DNA from: Bacteroidaceae bacterium
GTDB lineage: Bacteria; Bacteroidota; Bacteroidia; Bacteroidales; Bacteroidaceae
NCBI GenBank assembly: GCA_024398635.1
Contig: JAKSIV010000012.1
Location: 1-64,000, forward strand
Direction of reading: 5' to 3'
Length of the DNA: 64,000 bases
The translations under genes and the position numbers were made by a program. Every line of letters begins with the position of its first letter. The stretch's first letter is position 1. Below, piece by piece: positions 51,367 to 61,511 of this stretch. The notes below the pieces were generated by a model. It was not told the origin of the DNA. It made no database searches and was given only the letters and a program-made list of their open reading frames with translations.

Positions 51367-52230
51367 ATGAACAACCGGAGATATTTTAAGGACAAAGTGG
51401 CAATAGTCACAGGCGCAAGTTCCGGAATAGGTCTTGCCACCGCCACTCTCCTTGCAAAGTACCAGGCCAAAGTAGTTCTTGCAGCCCGTTCTGAGGACAA
51501 ACTGAACGAGTTGGCCAATGAGCTTTCACAATTTACAGACGTAATCAGTGTCAAAACCGATGTCTCAGTCGAATCTGACTGCCGCAACCTGATTGAGCAG
51601 ACAGTAAAGAGATTCGGCCGCATAGACATACTCATAAACAATGCCGGAATCTCCATGCGCGCCATGTTCAAAGATCTGGACCTGAGCGTGATACGCCGTC
51701 TTATGGACGTGAATTTCTGGGGAACGCTCTACTGCACCAAGTACGCCCTGCCCTATCTGCTTGAGGCCAAAGGCTCCGTAGTTGGAGTCATATCCACCGC
51801 AGGTTACAAGGGACTGCCGGGAAGAACCGGTTATTCGGCATCAAAATTCGCCATCAACGGATTCCTTGACACCCTGCGTTCTGAGCATCTCTATGACGGG
51901 CTGCACGTTATGATTTACGCACCGGGATTCACCGCGTCCAACATACGCAAGACAGCCCTTATGGCCGATGGAAGCCAGCAGGGAGAGACTCCGCGCGAGG
52001 AGGGAAAGATGATGACATCCGAGAAGGTTGGCATGATAATGCTCAACCACATACGACGCCGTTCGCGCCGCGCCACACTTACATTCACCAGTAAGCTGCT
52101 GCTGGTTCTGACACGCCTGTTCCCCATCACCACAGACCATATGGAATACTGGTATATGGCCCGTGAGCCGGACTCGCCGTTCAAACGCCGCCGCGACATT
52201 ATGCGCGAACGCCGCAATCACCAGGCGTAA
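51367..52230 (+). CDS. Short-chain dehydrogenase/reductase
   Basis: 287 residues from ATG 51367; an in-frame upstream extension overlaps purU and has no SDR character. Rossmann motif TGASSGIGLA (about 15-24), NNAG region ILINNAGIS, catalytic Ser in ISTAGYKG and the Y-x-x-x-K pair in GYSASKFA. It reduces or oxidises a small alcohol or ketone with NAD(P)H in the cytoplasm. The basic C-terminal 60 residues (RRRSRRATLTF, HQA end) are longer than usual and may bind membrane. Substrate unknown. It is convergent with the DUF3078 gene with a 13-base overlap. Confidence 0.9.
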   Translation: MNNRRYFKDKVAIVTGASSGIGLATATLLAKYQAKVVLAARSEDKLNELANELSQFTDVISVKTDVSVESDCRNLIEQTVKRFGRIDILINNAGISMRAMFKDLDLSVIRRLMDVNFWGTLYCTKYALPYLLEAKGSVVGVISTAGYKGLPGRTGYSASKFAINGFLDTLRSEHLYDGLHVMIYAPGFTASNIRKTALMADGSQQGETPREEGKMMTSEKVGMIMLNHIRRRSRRATLTFTSKLLLVLTRLFPITTDHMEYWYMAREPDSPFKRRRDIMRERRNHQA

Positions 52231-53585
52231 TTGAAGTTAAGCGTAAGGAATTCCTTGAACTGGCCGTAACCCATCAGGTTACCGTCCTTATCCTTTTTGC
52301 GCTGTACGCTGTCGTCAAAACGATAGTGGCAGAAGAACTGCAGCGACAGATACTTTGAAAGCCTATAGTCAATGGTATTTTCAAAGTTTATCTCAGTGCT
52401 TTCATATGTGGTATAGAACTGGGTCTTGTTGGTCCATGTAAAGTCCTCAAGGAAAGTCCATTTGAGGTTTGTCTCAAACCGCGAACCGAAACTTGACTTG
52501 AACTTCTTGCCGGCATAGATACCAAAGGTTGTGGCTATGCTGTCCACACTCGAATATTTGCAGTTATATGAGAGCGGAGACAGCAGGACTGAAAGGGTTA
52601 TGCCCTTTTTCTTGAACTTGGGCTTGAAATCCATACCCACCGACAGGTTTCCGTACGCCGGAGCCATGAACTTTGATTTCAGTTTGGTAGGAACCTTTGT
52701 ATCCCATACCGGAGCGAACTGCGTATATCCCTGGAACTGAGCCGAATAGTACCAGTTGTCAAACGCCTTGAGACCGTATTTCGATGTGAAACGTATAAGG
52801 TCCTCATTTGTACGGAAAGTGTTTTTTCCGTTTACCTGCGATGTATTGTAGTAACCCAACTTGAGTTCCAGTTTGTTGTCAAACGTAGTATGGTTCTTGG
52901 CATAATCGGCCTCCAGATTAATCTGACCCAGGATTGAGTGGTTGCTTTCACCGCCCTTGTACCAGTTGTCCGAATAATAACTCTGGGTGTATTTTCCCTG
53001 AAAATTGCCGAATGTCTTCCAGTAACGCAGTTTGGACCTGATCCGCTCGGGACTCTTATCATCCGATATCTGATATCCGCCCGCTCTTGTATCCTTGAAA
53101 CGGACGCCGCTTACCATATCGTCCGAGATAGGTATTATGCCAGTCACATCCATAAGCTCAGCCTCGGTCATCTTTACAAGTTCGGGATGCTCCAGATATA
53201 TCCTGACAAGCGCCTCGTCAATCATTCTTGAAAGCGTATGGTCATTGCCCGTCTCCAACGATGCCAGCGGAAGCAGGTTATCCTGATCCAGCATATCATC
53301 CCTTTCAGGTGAAATCGCCTCCGAAACTGCCGATCCGTAAAGCACCAGGGGCATGAAAAGCTTGTAATAGAGAGGATTGTCAGAGATGTCATGGAATGTA
53401 ATCTCCGGTTCTTTCAGGAAAGGATCCGGAAGCGAATCAAGATGAGCCCTGAGTTTATCGGAAATCATGATGCTGTCAGGAAGAATTCCACGCTCTGAAT
53501 CGCGGACCTCCTGAGCAACGGCAATGACAGGCAATGTCAGCAATACGATGATTGCAAAACCAATTTCAGTTAGCTTTCGTGACAT
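52218..53585 (-). CDS. DUF3078-type outer-membrane barrel protein
   Basis: 455 residues from ATG 53585; an in-frame extension upstream has no signal peptide and overlaps the yidC start. Signal peptide MSRKLTEIGFAIIVLLTLPVI. A periplasmic alpha-helical part (about 30-190) is followed by a barrel whose strands include the DUF3078 core SYYSDNWYKGGESNHSILGQ, KLELKLGYYNTS, NWYYSAQFQGYTQ and last strand FLTLNFNYAW, ending in an aromatic residue. Function unknown. It is divergent from yidC. Confidence 0.83.
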   Translation of the reverse strand: MSRKLTEIGFAIIVLLTLPVIAVAQEVRDSERGILPDSIMISDKLRAHLDSLPDPFLKEPEITFHDISDNPLYYKLFMPLVLYGSAVSEAISPERDDMLDQDNLLPLASLETGNDHTLSRMIDEALVRIYLEHPELVKMTEAELMDVTGIIPISDDMVSGVRFKDTRAGGYQISDDKSPERIRSKLRYWKTFGNFQGKYTQSYYSDNWYKGGESNHSILGQINLEADYAKNHTTFDNKLELKLGYYNTSQVNGKNTFRTNEDLIRFTSKYGLKAFDNWYYSAQFQGYTQFAPVWDTKVPTKLKSKFMAPAYGNLSVGMDFKPKFKKKGITLSVLLSPLSYNCKYSSVDSIATTFGIYAGKKFKSSFGSRFETNLKWTFLEDFTWTNKTQFYTTYESTEINFENTIDYRLSKYLSLQFFCHYRFDDSVQRKKDKDGNLMGYGQFKEFLTLNFNYAW

Positions 53586-53695
53586 ATCAAGTGCAAAAAT
53601 ACAATAAAAACCTCTCATATCTGCGCACACGTATAATATGGTGTCTCTTTTTTGTGTAATTTCGCAGTCCGTGAACAAATAATAACATTTAGAAA

Positions 53696-55609
53696 GTGGA
53701 TAAAAAATCATTTATAGGCATATCACTCATAACCGTGATAGTACTTATGGTATTGCTTTGGTCCGGCAACAGCCAGAAGAAAAACGCAGCCAAAACAACA
53801 CAGTATGAGCAGAAGCTTGACTCCGCAAGAGCCGCCGTAGAGGATTCAATACAGTTTGCCCAGGAGGCCACAGTCATTGTGACAGCATCGCAGCAGGATT
53901 CCCTGTCGCCCCTTTTCCCTGCCATGAACGGCTCCGAAGAACTGGTTGTCCTTGACAACGGACTTGTCAAGATAGGTATCTCATCAAAAGGTGCTACTCC
54001 CAGTTTTGCACAACTTAGCGGATACAATGACCAGCAGGGGCAGAACGTGACGCTTTTCAGCCAGGACGAGATAAGCCTCAACTTCAAGATAGACGGAAAG
54101 AATCAGAACATACGGAGCCGCAACCTGTACTTCGAGAACATAAAGAACGGTGCAAATTCCGTGACCATGCGTCTTAACACCAACGGTTACGGTCACATGG
54201 ATTTTGTATACACCCTGCTTCCCGAAAGTTACATGCTCAACCTTGACATCAAGGCATCAGGCATGGAAAACTTCTTCTCATCTGATCTCAGCACACTTGC
54301 CGTAGACTGGATTCAGAACCTGCGTCAGCAAGAGAAGGGATTTGATTTTGAGCAGCGCTACACCACCCTCACCTACAAGCGTGCCGACAAGGTCAAGGCT
54401 AAGGTGATGAACGTATCACCCGCTGCAAAAAAGTCCGGCAAGACTACCGGCAGGGCCACCTCAAAGACAATTGAAGAGCAGCTGGACTGGGTAGCATACA
54501 AGAACCAGTTCTTCTCATGCATAATGATTGCCTCCGATACATATACCGGCGGCACTCAACTTTCCGGCCAATCTTATCTGCAGGGTCTGGGCTATATGAA
54601 GAAACTCATGGCCAAGACTCATGTCGGTTTTGACCCCGACGGCAAAGAGCCCACACAGTTCCAGTTCTACTTCGGACCTAATGATTACAAGATCCTCAAG
54701 CAGAACAGCAAGCTTGCACACGGCGACCAGAAAGTTCGTCTCAACCGCGTGATAGACCTGGGTTGGCCCGTAGTCCGTGAAGTTAACCGTTTCCTCATTA
54801 TCCCGCTGTTCAACCTGCTCTCCAAGTGGAATCTGAACATGGGTCTGGTTATTCTGCTCATGACGCTTATCGTAAAGGCGCTGGTATTCCCCGCTCAGGT
54901 AAAGAGTTTCATGTCATCAGCCAAGATGCGTGCTCTTAAGCCTTATGTAGATGAAGTCAACGCCAAATATCCCAAACCTGAGGATGCAATGAAGAAGCAG
55001 CAGGAGACAATGGCTGTCTACAGCAAATATGGAGTTAGCCCCATGGGAGGATGTCTGCCTTCACTGGTACAGATGCCTGTATGGATGGCTTTCTTCTTCT
55101 TTGTACCCAACGCCATTGAGCTACGCCAGCAAAGTTTCCTTTGGGCTACAGACCTGACCGGTTTTGACGAGCTCATCAGATGGAACACCAGCATACCGCT
55201 TATAGGTAACCATCTCAGCATATTCTGCGTGCTGTTCTGTCTTACCAACATCATCAACACCATCTATTCGATGCAACAGCAGCAGATGGCTCCGGGACAG
55301 GAGGACAGCATGAAGATGATGAAGTGGATGATGTACGCAATGCCTGTGATATTCTTCTTCTCATTCAATAACTACTCATCAGGCTTGTGCTACTATTACT
55401 TCATTTCAGGTCTGGTAGGTATTATTTCAATGATCTGGCTGCGCCGTTCAACTGACGATAAGGCAATCCTTGCCAAGCTTGAGGCCGATTATGAGGCAAG
55501 TCGCAATGATCCCAGCAAACGCAAGACAGGCGGCAACAACATGATGGCTCGCCTTGAAGCACTCCAGAAAGAACAGGAACGTCTGCAGAAACAGCAGAAG
55601 AGCAAATAA
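53696..55609 (+). CDS. yidC: Membrane protein insertase YidC
   Basis: 637 residues from a GTG start. One N-terminal helix (SFIGISLITVIVLMVLLW) anchors a large periplasmic beta-domain (about 60-340), then the conserved five-helix insertase core: RFLIIPLFNLLSKWNLNMG, LVILLMTLIVKALVFPAQ, the Met-rich hydrophilic-groove region QQQMAPGQEDSMKMMKWMM and FNNYSSGLCYYYFISGLVG. C-terminal tail is basic (KEQERLQKQQKSK). It inserts proteins in the inner membrane, alone or with SecYEG. The stop TAA lies in a perfect 36-base palindromic terminator. Confidence 0.96.
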   Translation: MDKKSFIGISLITVIVLMVLLWSGNSQKKNAAKTTQYEQKLDSARAAVEDSIQFAQEATVIVTASQQDSLSPLFPAMNGSEELVVLDNGLVKIGISSKGATPSFAQLSGYNDQQGQNVTLFSQDEISLNFKIDGKNQNIRSRNLYFENIKNGANSVTMRLNTNGYGHMDFVYTLLPESYMLNLDIKASGMENFFSSDLSTLAVDWIQNLRQQEKGFDFEQRYTTLTYKRADKVKAKVMNVSPAAKKSGKTTGRATSKTIEEQLDWVAYKNQFFSCIMIASDTYTGGTQLSGQSYLQGLGYMKKLMAKTHVGFDPDGKEPTQFQFYFGPNDYKILKQNSKLAHGDQKVRLNRVIDLGWPVVREVNRFLIIPLFNLLSKWNLNMGLVILLMTLIVKALVFPAQVKSFMSSAKMRALKPYVDEVNAKYPKPEDAMKKQQETMAVYSKYGVSPMGGCLPSLVQMPVWMAFFFFVPNAIELRQQSFLWATDLTGFDELIRWNTSIPLIGNHLSIFCVLFCLTNIINTIYSMQQQQMAPGQEDSMKMMKWMMYAMPVIFFFSFNNYSSGLCYYYFISGLVGIISMIWLRRSTDDKAILAKLEADYEASRNDPSKRKTGGNNMMARLEALQKEQERLQKQQKSK

Positions 55610-55639
55610 AAAAGAGCCCCGCGGGGCTCTTTTTTATTT
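55604..55639. terminator. 36-bp perfect palindromic bidirectional terminator
   Basis: AAATAAAAAAGAGCCCC and its exact complement GGGGCTCTTTTTTATTT around GC. The symmetric TAA triplets are the stop codons of yidC (55607-55609) and of the convergent AraC gene (55634-55636, minus strand). The A- and T-runs make it work in both directions. Confidence 0.9.
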
Positions 55640-56848
55640 GTTCTTCTCAAGCCACTGTGTGGGCGTCTCGTTATAGAACATCTTGAAGTATCGGTAGAAA
55701 GTCTGGATGGAACCACATCCGCATTGCATAGCGATGTTCTGCACGATAATCTTTTCCTTGGGTAAGCTCTTCAGCATATCAACCGCGTATTCCAAACGAT
55801 AGCGGTTCACGTAATCCGAGAAGTTGCATCCCTTGGCATCCTTTATGGCCTTGGAGACATATGTCCTGTTTGTCCCTATAATTTCGGCAAGAGAAACTAT
55901 AGAAAGGTCAGCGCGAAGAAAAAGGTTGTCATTCTTCATTGCCGCATCTATCTTGCCGATAAGCGTGGTAGGCACAGGCTCCACCTTTTTAACCGGTTGT
56001 TCAACAGCCGCAACGGGACGTTGTCTGACGCCTTGAACAGGAATAGCTGCCGGCTCCTCAGTCATTTCATGTATATCCTCGGCCGAATACTCCAGTTTCA
56101 TGACATATGAGACTATCAGTGATACCATGATCACCTGACCTGCCACTGCAATCACCACGAGCAGTACATGGTCAGAGCTCTCAGATACAGGTATTGCAGA
56201 CATGATAAGACCTGTCACGACAACAAGAATCGTCAGAACGTGTATTCCACGCATCTTGATACTCTTGCCGGATGTATAGGACGTACTGTAATCCTCAAGC
56301 ATCCTGGTATAGGTATTCAGGCGGAACTCACCGTATATCATCACAAGGATACCCTGTGCAGGCATAAACACGTTGAACACCTTTTTTGCTATCAGCACCA
56401 TCCATGTATACGCCACCGATGACTCCATCTGTATATTCTGTCCCAGAATCTCATTGCATATGTACGCATGCCTCTCGGCGCCGTTCATTAGGATTTGGGC
56501 CGATATCAACAGAACTCCGTATATGATAGCCGGAAGGAACATGGCTACGTTTATGGCCGGACGACGTTTGATATCGGTCAGGCAGTTAATGAAAACATAA
56601 TAGAGCGGAGCGCAGAACGGAGTGATCAGACAATACACAAAGTCAAATCCCCATGAATATCCGGCAGCCAGTCCCGGATTGTAGAACTGTGCATAACAGA
56701 GCATGCTCACCGCCACCACAAGGAGCATAGCACCCATGGAGTGCTTTATCCTTATGGAACACTTACCCCTCACATGAAGGATAATGGTGGCTACTATGAT
56801 AGCCAGTCCCGGTATGGAAAACAGTATGTAAATCAGTTTTTGAGCCAT
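55634..56848 (-). CDS. Membrane-anchored AraC-family regulator
   Basis: 404 residues. The first 250 hold about seven membrane helices (LIYILFSIPGLAIIVATIIL, MGAMLLVVAVSMLCYAQFY, GIHVLTILVVVTGLIMSAIP and others). A Pro/Val-rich linker leads to the AraC DNA-binding domain: SLAEIIGTNRTYVSKAIKDAK (first helix-turn-helix) and IAMQCGCGSIQTFYRYFKMF (second). It would sense a membrane signal and act on DNA from the membrane, or be processed to release the domain. Its start overlaps the end of the S9 peptidase gene by 16 bases, so the peptidase and regulator are made together. Confidence 0.88.
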   Translation of the reverse strand: MAQKLIYILFSIPGLAIIVATIILHVRGKCSIRIKHSMGAMLLVVAVSMLCYAQFYNPGLAAGYSWGFDFVYCLITPFCAPLYYVFINCLTDIKRRPAINVAMFLPAIIYGVLLISAQILMNGAERHAYICNEILGQNIQMESSVAYTWMVLIAKKVFNVFMPAQGILVMIYGEFRLNTYTRMLEDYSTSYTSGKSIKMRGIHVLTILVVVTGLIMSAIPVSESSDHVLLVVIAVAGQVIMVSLIVSYVMKLEYSAEDIHEMTEEPAAIPVQGVRQRPVAAVEQPVKKVEPVPTTLIGKIDAAMKNDNLFLRADLSIVSLAEIIGTNRTYVSKAIKDAKGCNFSDYVNRYRLEYAVDMLKSLPKEKIIVQNIAMQCGCGSIQTFYRYFKMFYNETPTQWLEKNK

Positions 56849-58950
56849 TTGTCAAGCCAGTTGAAATAGGTTCTCTGCCACAGAATGCCGTTCTGGGGTT
56901 TGAGTACCCAGTGGTTCTCATCGGGGAACAGCAAAAGCTCGGCCGGTACTCCGCGCAACCTTGCAGCCTGGAATGCCGATACAGCCTGCGAGTAAAGGAT
57001 GCGGTAATCCTTCTCACCATGAATGCAGAGTATCGGGGTATCCCATTTATCGGCGAACAGATGCGGTGATGTGGCATATGTACTTTTGGTTATGTCATTC
57101 TTCTCCCAGTAAGGACCGCCCAGATCCCACTGCGGGAACCACATCTCCTCAGTTTCCACAAACTGCTGTTCAAGATTGAATATACCGTCATGAGCAATGA
57201 AGCATTTAAAACGTCCTTCATGATGGCCAGCCAACCAATATACTGAATAACCTCCGAAACTTGCTCCTACGCAACCCAGACGGTCCTTATCCACATACGG
57301 CTCATTGCTGATATCATCAATGGCACTCAACAGGTCCTTCATGCACTGCCCGCCATAATCTCCGCTTATATCCTCCAGCCATTTCTTGCCGAATCCAGGC
57401 AGCCCGCGACGGTTAGGAGCTACGATGATATAACCCTGTGCAGCCATGATACGGAAATTCCAGCGATAGCTCCAGAACTGTGACACCATACTCTGGGGAC
57501 CACCTTCACAGAACAGTATCGTAGGATATTTCTTAGTCTCGTCAAAATCAGGCGGGAACACCACCCATGTAAGCATATCCTTGCCATCGGTGGTCTTGAC
57601 CGCACGAGCCTCAACCTTGATATTCGGCATCTGGCTGAAGATGTGGTCATTCTCATGTGACAGTTTCTCAGCAAGCCCGCGTTTGATATCAACCGAATAG
57701 ATCTCTGTGGCGAATCTCATGGACTGGCGTGTCACAATCAGACGGTTATTCAATCCCAATGCAAGAGAATTGTAATCACAGGCATCGGTGTTGATGGGAA
57801 TCATATTGCCCTCCAGATCAAGCGTAAACAATGACATGCAGCCCTGCCATGAACCTATGATATAGAAGAAATTCTTATCCTGAGCCCAGATGAAATCATC
57901 CACGTTGCTGTCAAAGTTCTTTGATACCCACCATTTCCTGTTATCCTTAAGGTCCATTACATAGAGACGGTTTATATCACTCTCATAACCGTCACGCTCC
58001 ATGCTCAGCCAAGCGATGTAACGTCCGTCGCCCGAGAAACTCGGATTGGAGTCATAACCCATATTGAGGTCATCGGCCCCCGGCAGTTTGCACAGATTCT
58101 TTACATCACCGTTTTCTATGTTATAAAGGTATATGTCCGAGTCTGTACTCTTGGTATATTCCGTGCCGGCTTTCTTGCGGCATGTATAGGCGACAGTCTT
58201 GCCGTCAGGGCTCCATGCAAACTGCTCGATTCCACCGAACGGGAGCATCGGGCTTTCGTATGGTTCACCTGCAATCAGGTCAACAGCCTTATCAGAGACC
58301 TTTCCGCCCTTGAACGCACCCACGAACGGATGCGGCAGGGATGTAACCCAACTGTCCCAGTGACGGAACATAAGGTCATCGGCTATCATGCCGCTTGCCT
58401 TGGGCAGATCCTCATACTGTTGCTCCTTGACCAACGGATTGGGTACACTCATCACCATAAGCACGTTACTCATGTCAGGTGAAAACAGGAACCCTTCGAT
58501 GTCCTTGTCTGAGAACGACAGCTGCTTGCGGTGCTTGCCGTCTGAATCCATGCTGAATATCTGCTGCACGCCGTCCTTTACAGTCAGGAAAGCTATATTG
58601 TCATTGTCAATCCAAGCCGGACTATGCTCTGATTTGGCGGTCTTGGTCAAAAGTCTTACGTTACCGCCCTTATCGTCCATAACGTAAATGACAGTGTGAC
58701 TGGCGTTCTCCTTGACGCTGTAATATGAAACCTGATATGCAACCTTGGATCCGTCGGGAGAGACTGCCACTCCACCGATACGTCCCATTGACCACAGGAC
58801 CTCGGGAGTAAGACGTCCGTATTCAATACGTATATTGCTCCTGCCGATATTAACCTTGCTGTCTTCGTTCTTAGTTCTCATAACACACCATACTACCAAA
58901 GCACCTGTAAAAATTAAAATCAGGAATGCAGTCAACCGTCTTCTGTCCAT
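56833..58950 (-). CDS. DPP5-like S9 prolyl-oligopeptidase-family peptidase
   Basis: 705 residues. The N-terminus has a signal-anchor (AFLILIFTGALVVWCVM). A beta-propeller of WD/PD-type repeats (GRIGGVAVSPDGSKVAY, SPAWIDNDNIAFLT, FAWSPDGKTVAYTC) spans about 45-430. The C-terminal alpha/beta hydrolase has the nucleophile GASFGGYS (about 566), Asp in LCIHGEKDYRI and His in FPDENHWVLKP. Such secreted peptidases remove dipeptides from the N-termini of peptides in the periplasm. It precedes the membrane AraC regulator, overlapping by 16 bases, and is divergent from the dsbD-like gene. Confidence 0.92.
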   Translation of the reverse strand: MDRRRLTAFLILIFTGALVVWCVMRTKNEDSKVNIGRSNIRIEYGRLTPEVLWSMGRIGGVAVSPDGSKVAYQVSYYSVKENASHTVIYVMDDKGGNVRLLTKTAKSEHSPAWIDNDNIAFLTVKDGVQQIFSMDSDGKHRKQLSFSDKDIEGFLFSPDMSNVLMVMSVPNPLVKEQQYEDLPKASGMIADDLMFRHWDSWVTSLPHPFVGAFKGGKVSDKAVDLIAGEPYESPMLPFGGIEQFAWSPDGKTVAYTCRKKAGTEYTKSTDSDIYLYNIENGDVKNLCKLPGADDLNMGYDSNPSFSGDGRYIAWLSMERDGYESDINRLYVMDLKDNRKWWVSKNFDSNVDDFIWAQDKNFFYIIGSWQGCMSLFTLDLEGNMIPINTDACDYNSLALGLNNRLIVTRQSMRFATEIYSVDIKRGLAEKLSHENDHIFSQMPNIKVEARAVKTTDGKDMLTWVVFPPDFDETKKYPTILFCEGGPQSMVSQFWSYRWNFRIMAAQGYIIVAPNRRGLPGFGKKWLEDISGDYGGQCMKDLLSAIDDISNEPYVDKDRLGCVGASFGGYSVYWLAGHHEGRFKCFIAHDGIFNLEQQFVETEEMWFPQWDLGGPYWEKNDITKSTYATSPHLFADKWDTPILCIHGEKDYRILYSQAVSAFQAARLRGVPAELLLFPDENHWVLKPQNGILWQRTYFNWLDKWLKN

Positions 58951-59044
58951 ACCTTATAATACGTTTGATTTGCGAATATACATTAATTCCGGACAAACCC
59001 ATAAGCGTTTTTTGATTATCTTCGCGCAAAATAGCAAAAATCAG

Positions 59045-60946
59045 ATGACACTCCTAACTTGCATATTGGCCATCCTGCTTGCCGCCCCATTCGGCAGCAG
59101 CTCAAAACCTGTAACTTCCACGCACAAACTTGAGCAGATTTCGGCCGAAACCGTAAGACTTACATTCAACCTCAGGATATCGGACGGATGGCACGTATAC
59201 TCCACCAACCTGCCCTCCGGAGGCCCCATAAGCGCCAAACTCAATTTTGATGAATCCAATGGCGTAACACCCGCATCCGAACTTAAGTTTCAAGGCACCG
59301 AGAAGGAATTCTATGATCCCCTGTTCCGCATGAAAGTGCGATATTTTGAGAACAGGGTCACTTTCTTTCAGGATTTCATAATCTCAGATGGATGGTCTAT
59401 GGAGGGCGCATTCACATACGGTGCCTGTGACGACATGAACTGCCTGCCCCCGCAGCAGATAGAGTTCCGCCACGCTGACGCGGCTGCCCAAGCACCTGCC
59501 CGTGAGCAGGAAACGGAGGACGGCATTGATGACATTGAAGGTTTTGACGCATTACTCTGGGCACCAGTGAGTTACAACGATGCCAATGCGGTAGCCGGTG
59601 GCGGAAGCCTTTGGGGACTGTTCCTTACCAGTTTCATAGGAGGTCTGATCGCGCTGCTCACCCCATGCGTCTGGCCTATCATACCTATGACCGTAAGTTT
59701 CTTCCTGAAACGTTCGCAAACCCGCAGCAAAGCAATCCGTGACGCCATTGTTTACGGACTCTCCATCATTGCAGTCTACGTAGCCCTGGCTCTTATCATA
59801 ACGCTCATATTCGGCGCCAACGCACTCAACGCGCTCTCCACAAACGCATTTGTCAACATACTGTTCTTCCTTATACTGGTCGCGTTTGCACTCTCCTTCT
59901 TCGGGCTTTTTGAAATAACGCTTCCCTCAGGTTGGAGCACCGGGACAGACCGCAAGTCATCGACAGCAGCAGGACTTGGAGGCATATTTTTCATGGCGCT
60001 AACCCTGACCATCGTTTCATTTTCATGCACCGGTCCGATAATAGGTTTCCTGCTGGTTGATGCAGCATCTACAGGCAGTATCCTGGCACCCACCGTCGGA
60101 ATGCTGGGATTCTCAATTGCTATGGCCATCCCGTTTACCCTTTTTGCAATGTTTCCCGGTTGGCTGCAGTCAATGCCCAAATCCGGAGGCTGGATGGATC
60201 GCGTAAAAGTTACGCTGGGAGTGATAGAGCTGGCTTTCTCGCTCAAGTTCCTCTCTGTTGCCGATATGGCATACGGCAAGGGCATCCTGCCACGTGACCT
60301 CTTCATACTGCTGTGGATACTTATGGCCCTATTCCTGGGATTCTATCTTCTGGGACTTCTGGGACGCAGGCAGAACAGGCATAAACCCGGAATAGCAGGA
60401 ATATTGACAGGTATTGTATCGCTGGCATTCGCCGCCTGGCTTATCCCCGGACTGTGGGGTGCACCGCTTAAAGCCATCAGTGCCTTCACCCCACCCATGA
60501 GCACACAGGTTTTCGGTCATAACGACCAGACCGTAGAGCCCCAGTTTACAGACTTCAGCGAGGCTATAATTGCATCAGAGATATCCGGCAAGCCTATTCT
60601 TGTGGACTTTACCGGCTACGGGTGCGTTAACTGCCGTAAGATGGAGGCATCGGTCTGGACCGATCCCAGAGTATCCGCAATAATCAGGGAAAAATACATT
60701 CTTGTCTCGCTGTTCGTGGATGACAAGACGCAGCTGCCCAAGAGATGGACAGTCACAGAAAACGGCACAAAAATAAAGATCCGTACGGTTGGCGACAAAT
60801 GGAGCCTGCTGCAAAGGCATAAGTTTGGTGCCAATGCCCAGCCCTTCTACGTAATTATTGACTCAAAAGGAAGACTTATCAAAGGTCCCTATACCTTTGA
60901 TCCCGATGCCGATCACTTCCTTAAGTTTATTTCTTCTCCCTTTTGA
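59045..60946 (+). CDS. dsbD: DsbD-like thiol:disulfide interchange protein
   Basis: 633 residues from ATG 59045; an in-frame extension upstream overlaps the S9 gene and is not conserved. Signal peptide, then a periplasmic N-terminal domain (YSTNLPSGGPISAKLN; C-D-D-M-N-C pair near residue 129). The membrane core begins IALLTPCVWPIIPMTVSFF (CxxP-type Cys near 207) and has SFSCTGPIIGFL as its second Cys segment. The C-terminal thioredoxin-like domain has the redox pair G-C-V-N-C (about 526). It carries electrons from cytoplasmic thioredoxin to the periplasm. It is convergent with the flavin reductase gene, overlapping by 20 bases. Confidence 0.92.
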   Translation: MTLLTCILAILLAAPFGSSSKPVTSTHKLEQISAETVRLTFNLRISDGWHVYSTNLPSGGPISAKLNFDESNGVTPASELKFQGTEKEFYDPLFRMKVRYFENRVTFFQDFIISDGWSMEGAFTYGACDDMNCLPPQQIEFRHADAAAQAPAREQETEDGIDDIEGFDALLWAPVSYNDANAVAGGGSLWGLFLTSFIGGLIALLTPCVWPIIPMTVSFFLKRSQTRSKAIRDAIVYGLSIIAVYVALALIITLIFGANALNALSTNAFVNILFFLILVAFALSFFGLFEITLPSGWSTGTDRKSSTAAGLGGIFFMALTLTIVSFSCTGPIIGFLLVDAASTGSILAPTVGMLGFSIAMAIPFTLFAMFPGWLQSMPKSGGWMDRVKVTLGVIELAFSLKFLSVADMAYGKGILPRDLFILLWILMALFLGFYLLGLLGRRQNRHKPGIAGILTGIVSLAFAAWLIPGLWGAPLKAISAFTPPMSTQVFGHNDQTVEPQFTDFSEAIIASEISGKPILVDFTGYGCVNCRKMEASVWTDPRVSAIIREKYILVSLFVDDKTQLPKRWTVTENGTKIKIRTVGDKWSLLQRHKFGANAQPFYVIIDSKGRLIKGPYTFDPDADHFLKFISSPF

Positions 60947-61511
60947 TAACCTTCTTCTTGCGGACTGACCAGCCAAAGAAGCCTTTTGGATTCGAGACGT
61001 CAAAATACTCGCCGTGCGTATAGGCGATAAGATTCATTGCCGCCATATCAAGCTTGTCATCAGCATCGATATACCGGTCGTCAACAAGCACATTTACCAC
61101 CTCGGCCAGGAACATATCATGTGAGCCAATAGGCTTGATATCCACCACCTTGCACTCAATGGATACGGGTGACTCCTCTACTGTAGGAGCCGATACGACC
61201 TCGGCCTTACCGGGTGTAATGCCTGCTTCCCTGAATTTATCCATATCCCGACCGGAACGCACCCCGCAAAAGTCTGTAGCACGGGCCAGCGCCTTGTTGG
61301 TCAGGTTGATTACAAAACACCCTGTAAGTTTGATGATATCATATGAATGACGCTCAGGACGTATGGAAACATAACACATAGGCGGGTTGCTGCAAACAGT
61401 ACCCGTCCAAGAGGCAGTCATTACATTATACTCATCGGGAGTGGCGCCGCAGCTCACAAGAACAGCAGGCAATGGGTAAATCATAGTACCCGGCTTGAAA
61501 CTCTTTTTCAT
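60927..61511 (-). CDS. Flavin reductase-family (FMN-binding split barrel) protein
   Basis: 194 residues. MIYPLPAVLVSCGATPDEYNVMTASWTG and PPMCYVSIRPERHSYDII are the FMN-binding split-barrel signature, and GCFVINL and ATDFCGVRSGRDMDKF follow. A basic tail (RKKKVIKREKK) ends the protein. It binds FMN and could reduce a flavin or an oxidised substrate. Substrate unknown. The start overlaps the RluA-type stop (ATGA), so the two genes are coupled. Confidence 0.88.
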   Translation of the reverse strand: MKKSFKPGTMIYPLPAVLVSCGATPDEYNVMTASWTGTVCSNPPMCYVSIRPERHSYDIIKLTGCFVINLTNKALARATDFCGVRSGRDMDKFREAGITPGKAEVVSAPTVEESPVSIECKVVDIKPIGSHDMFLAEVVNVLVDDRYIDADDKLDMAAMNLIAYTHGEYFDVSNPKGFFGWSVRKKKVIKREKK

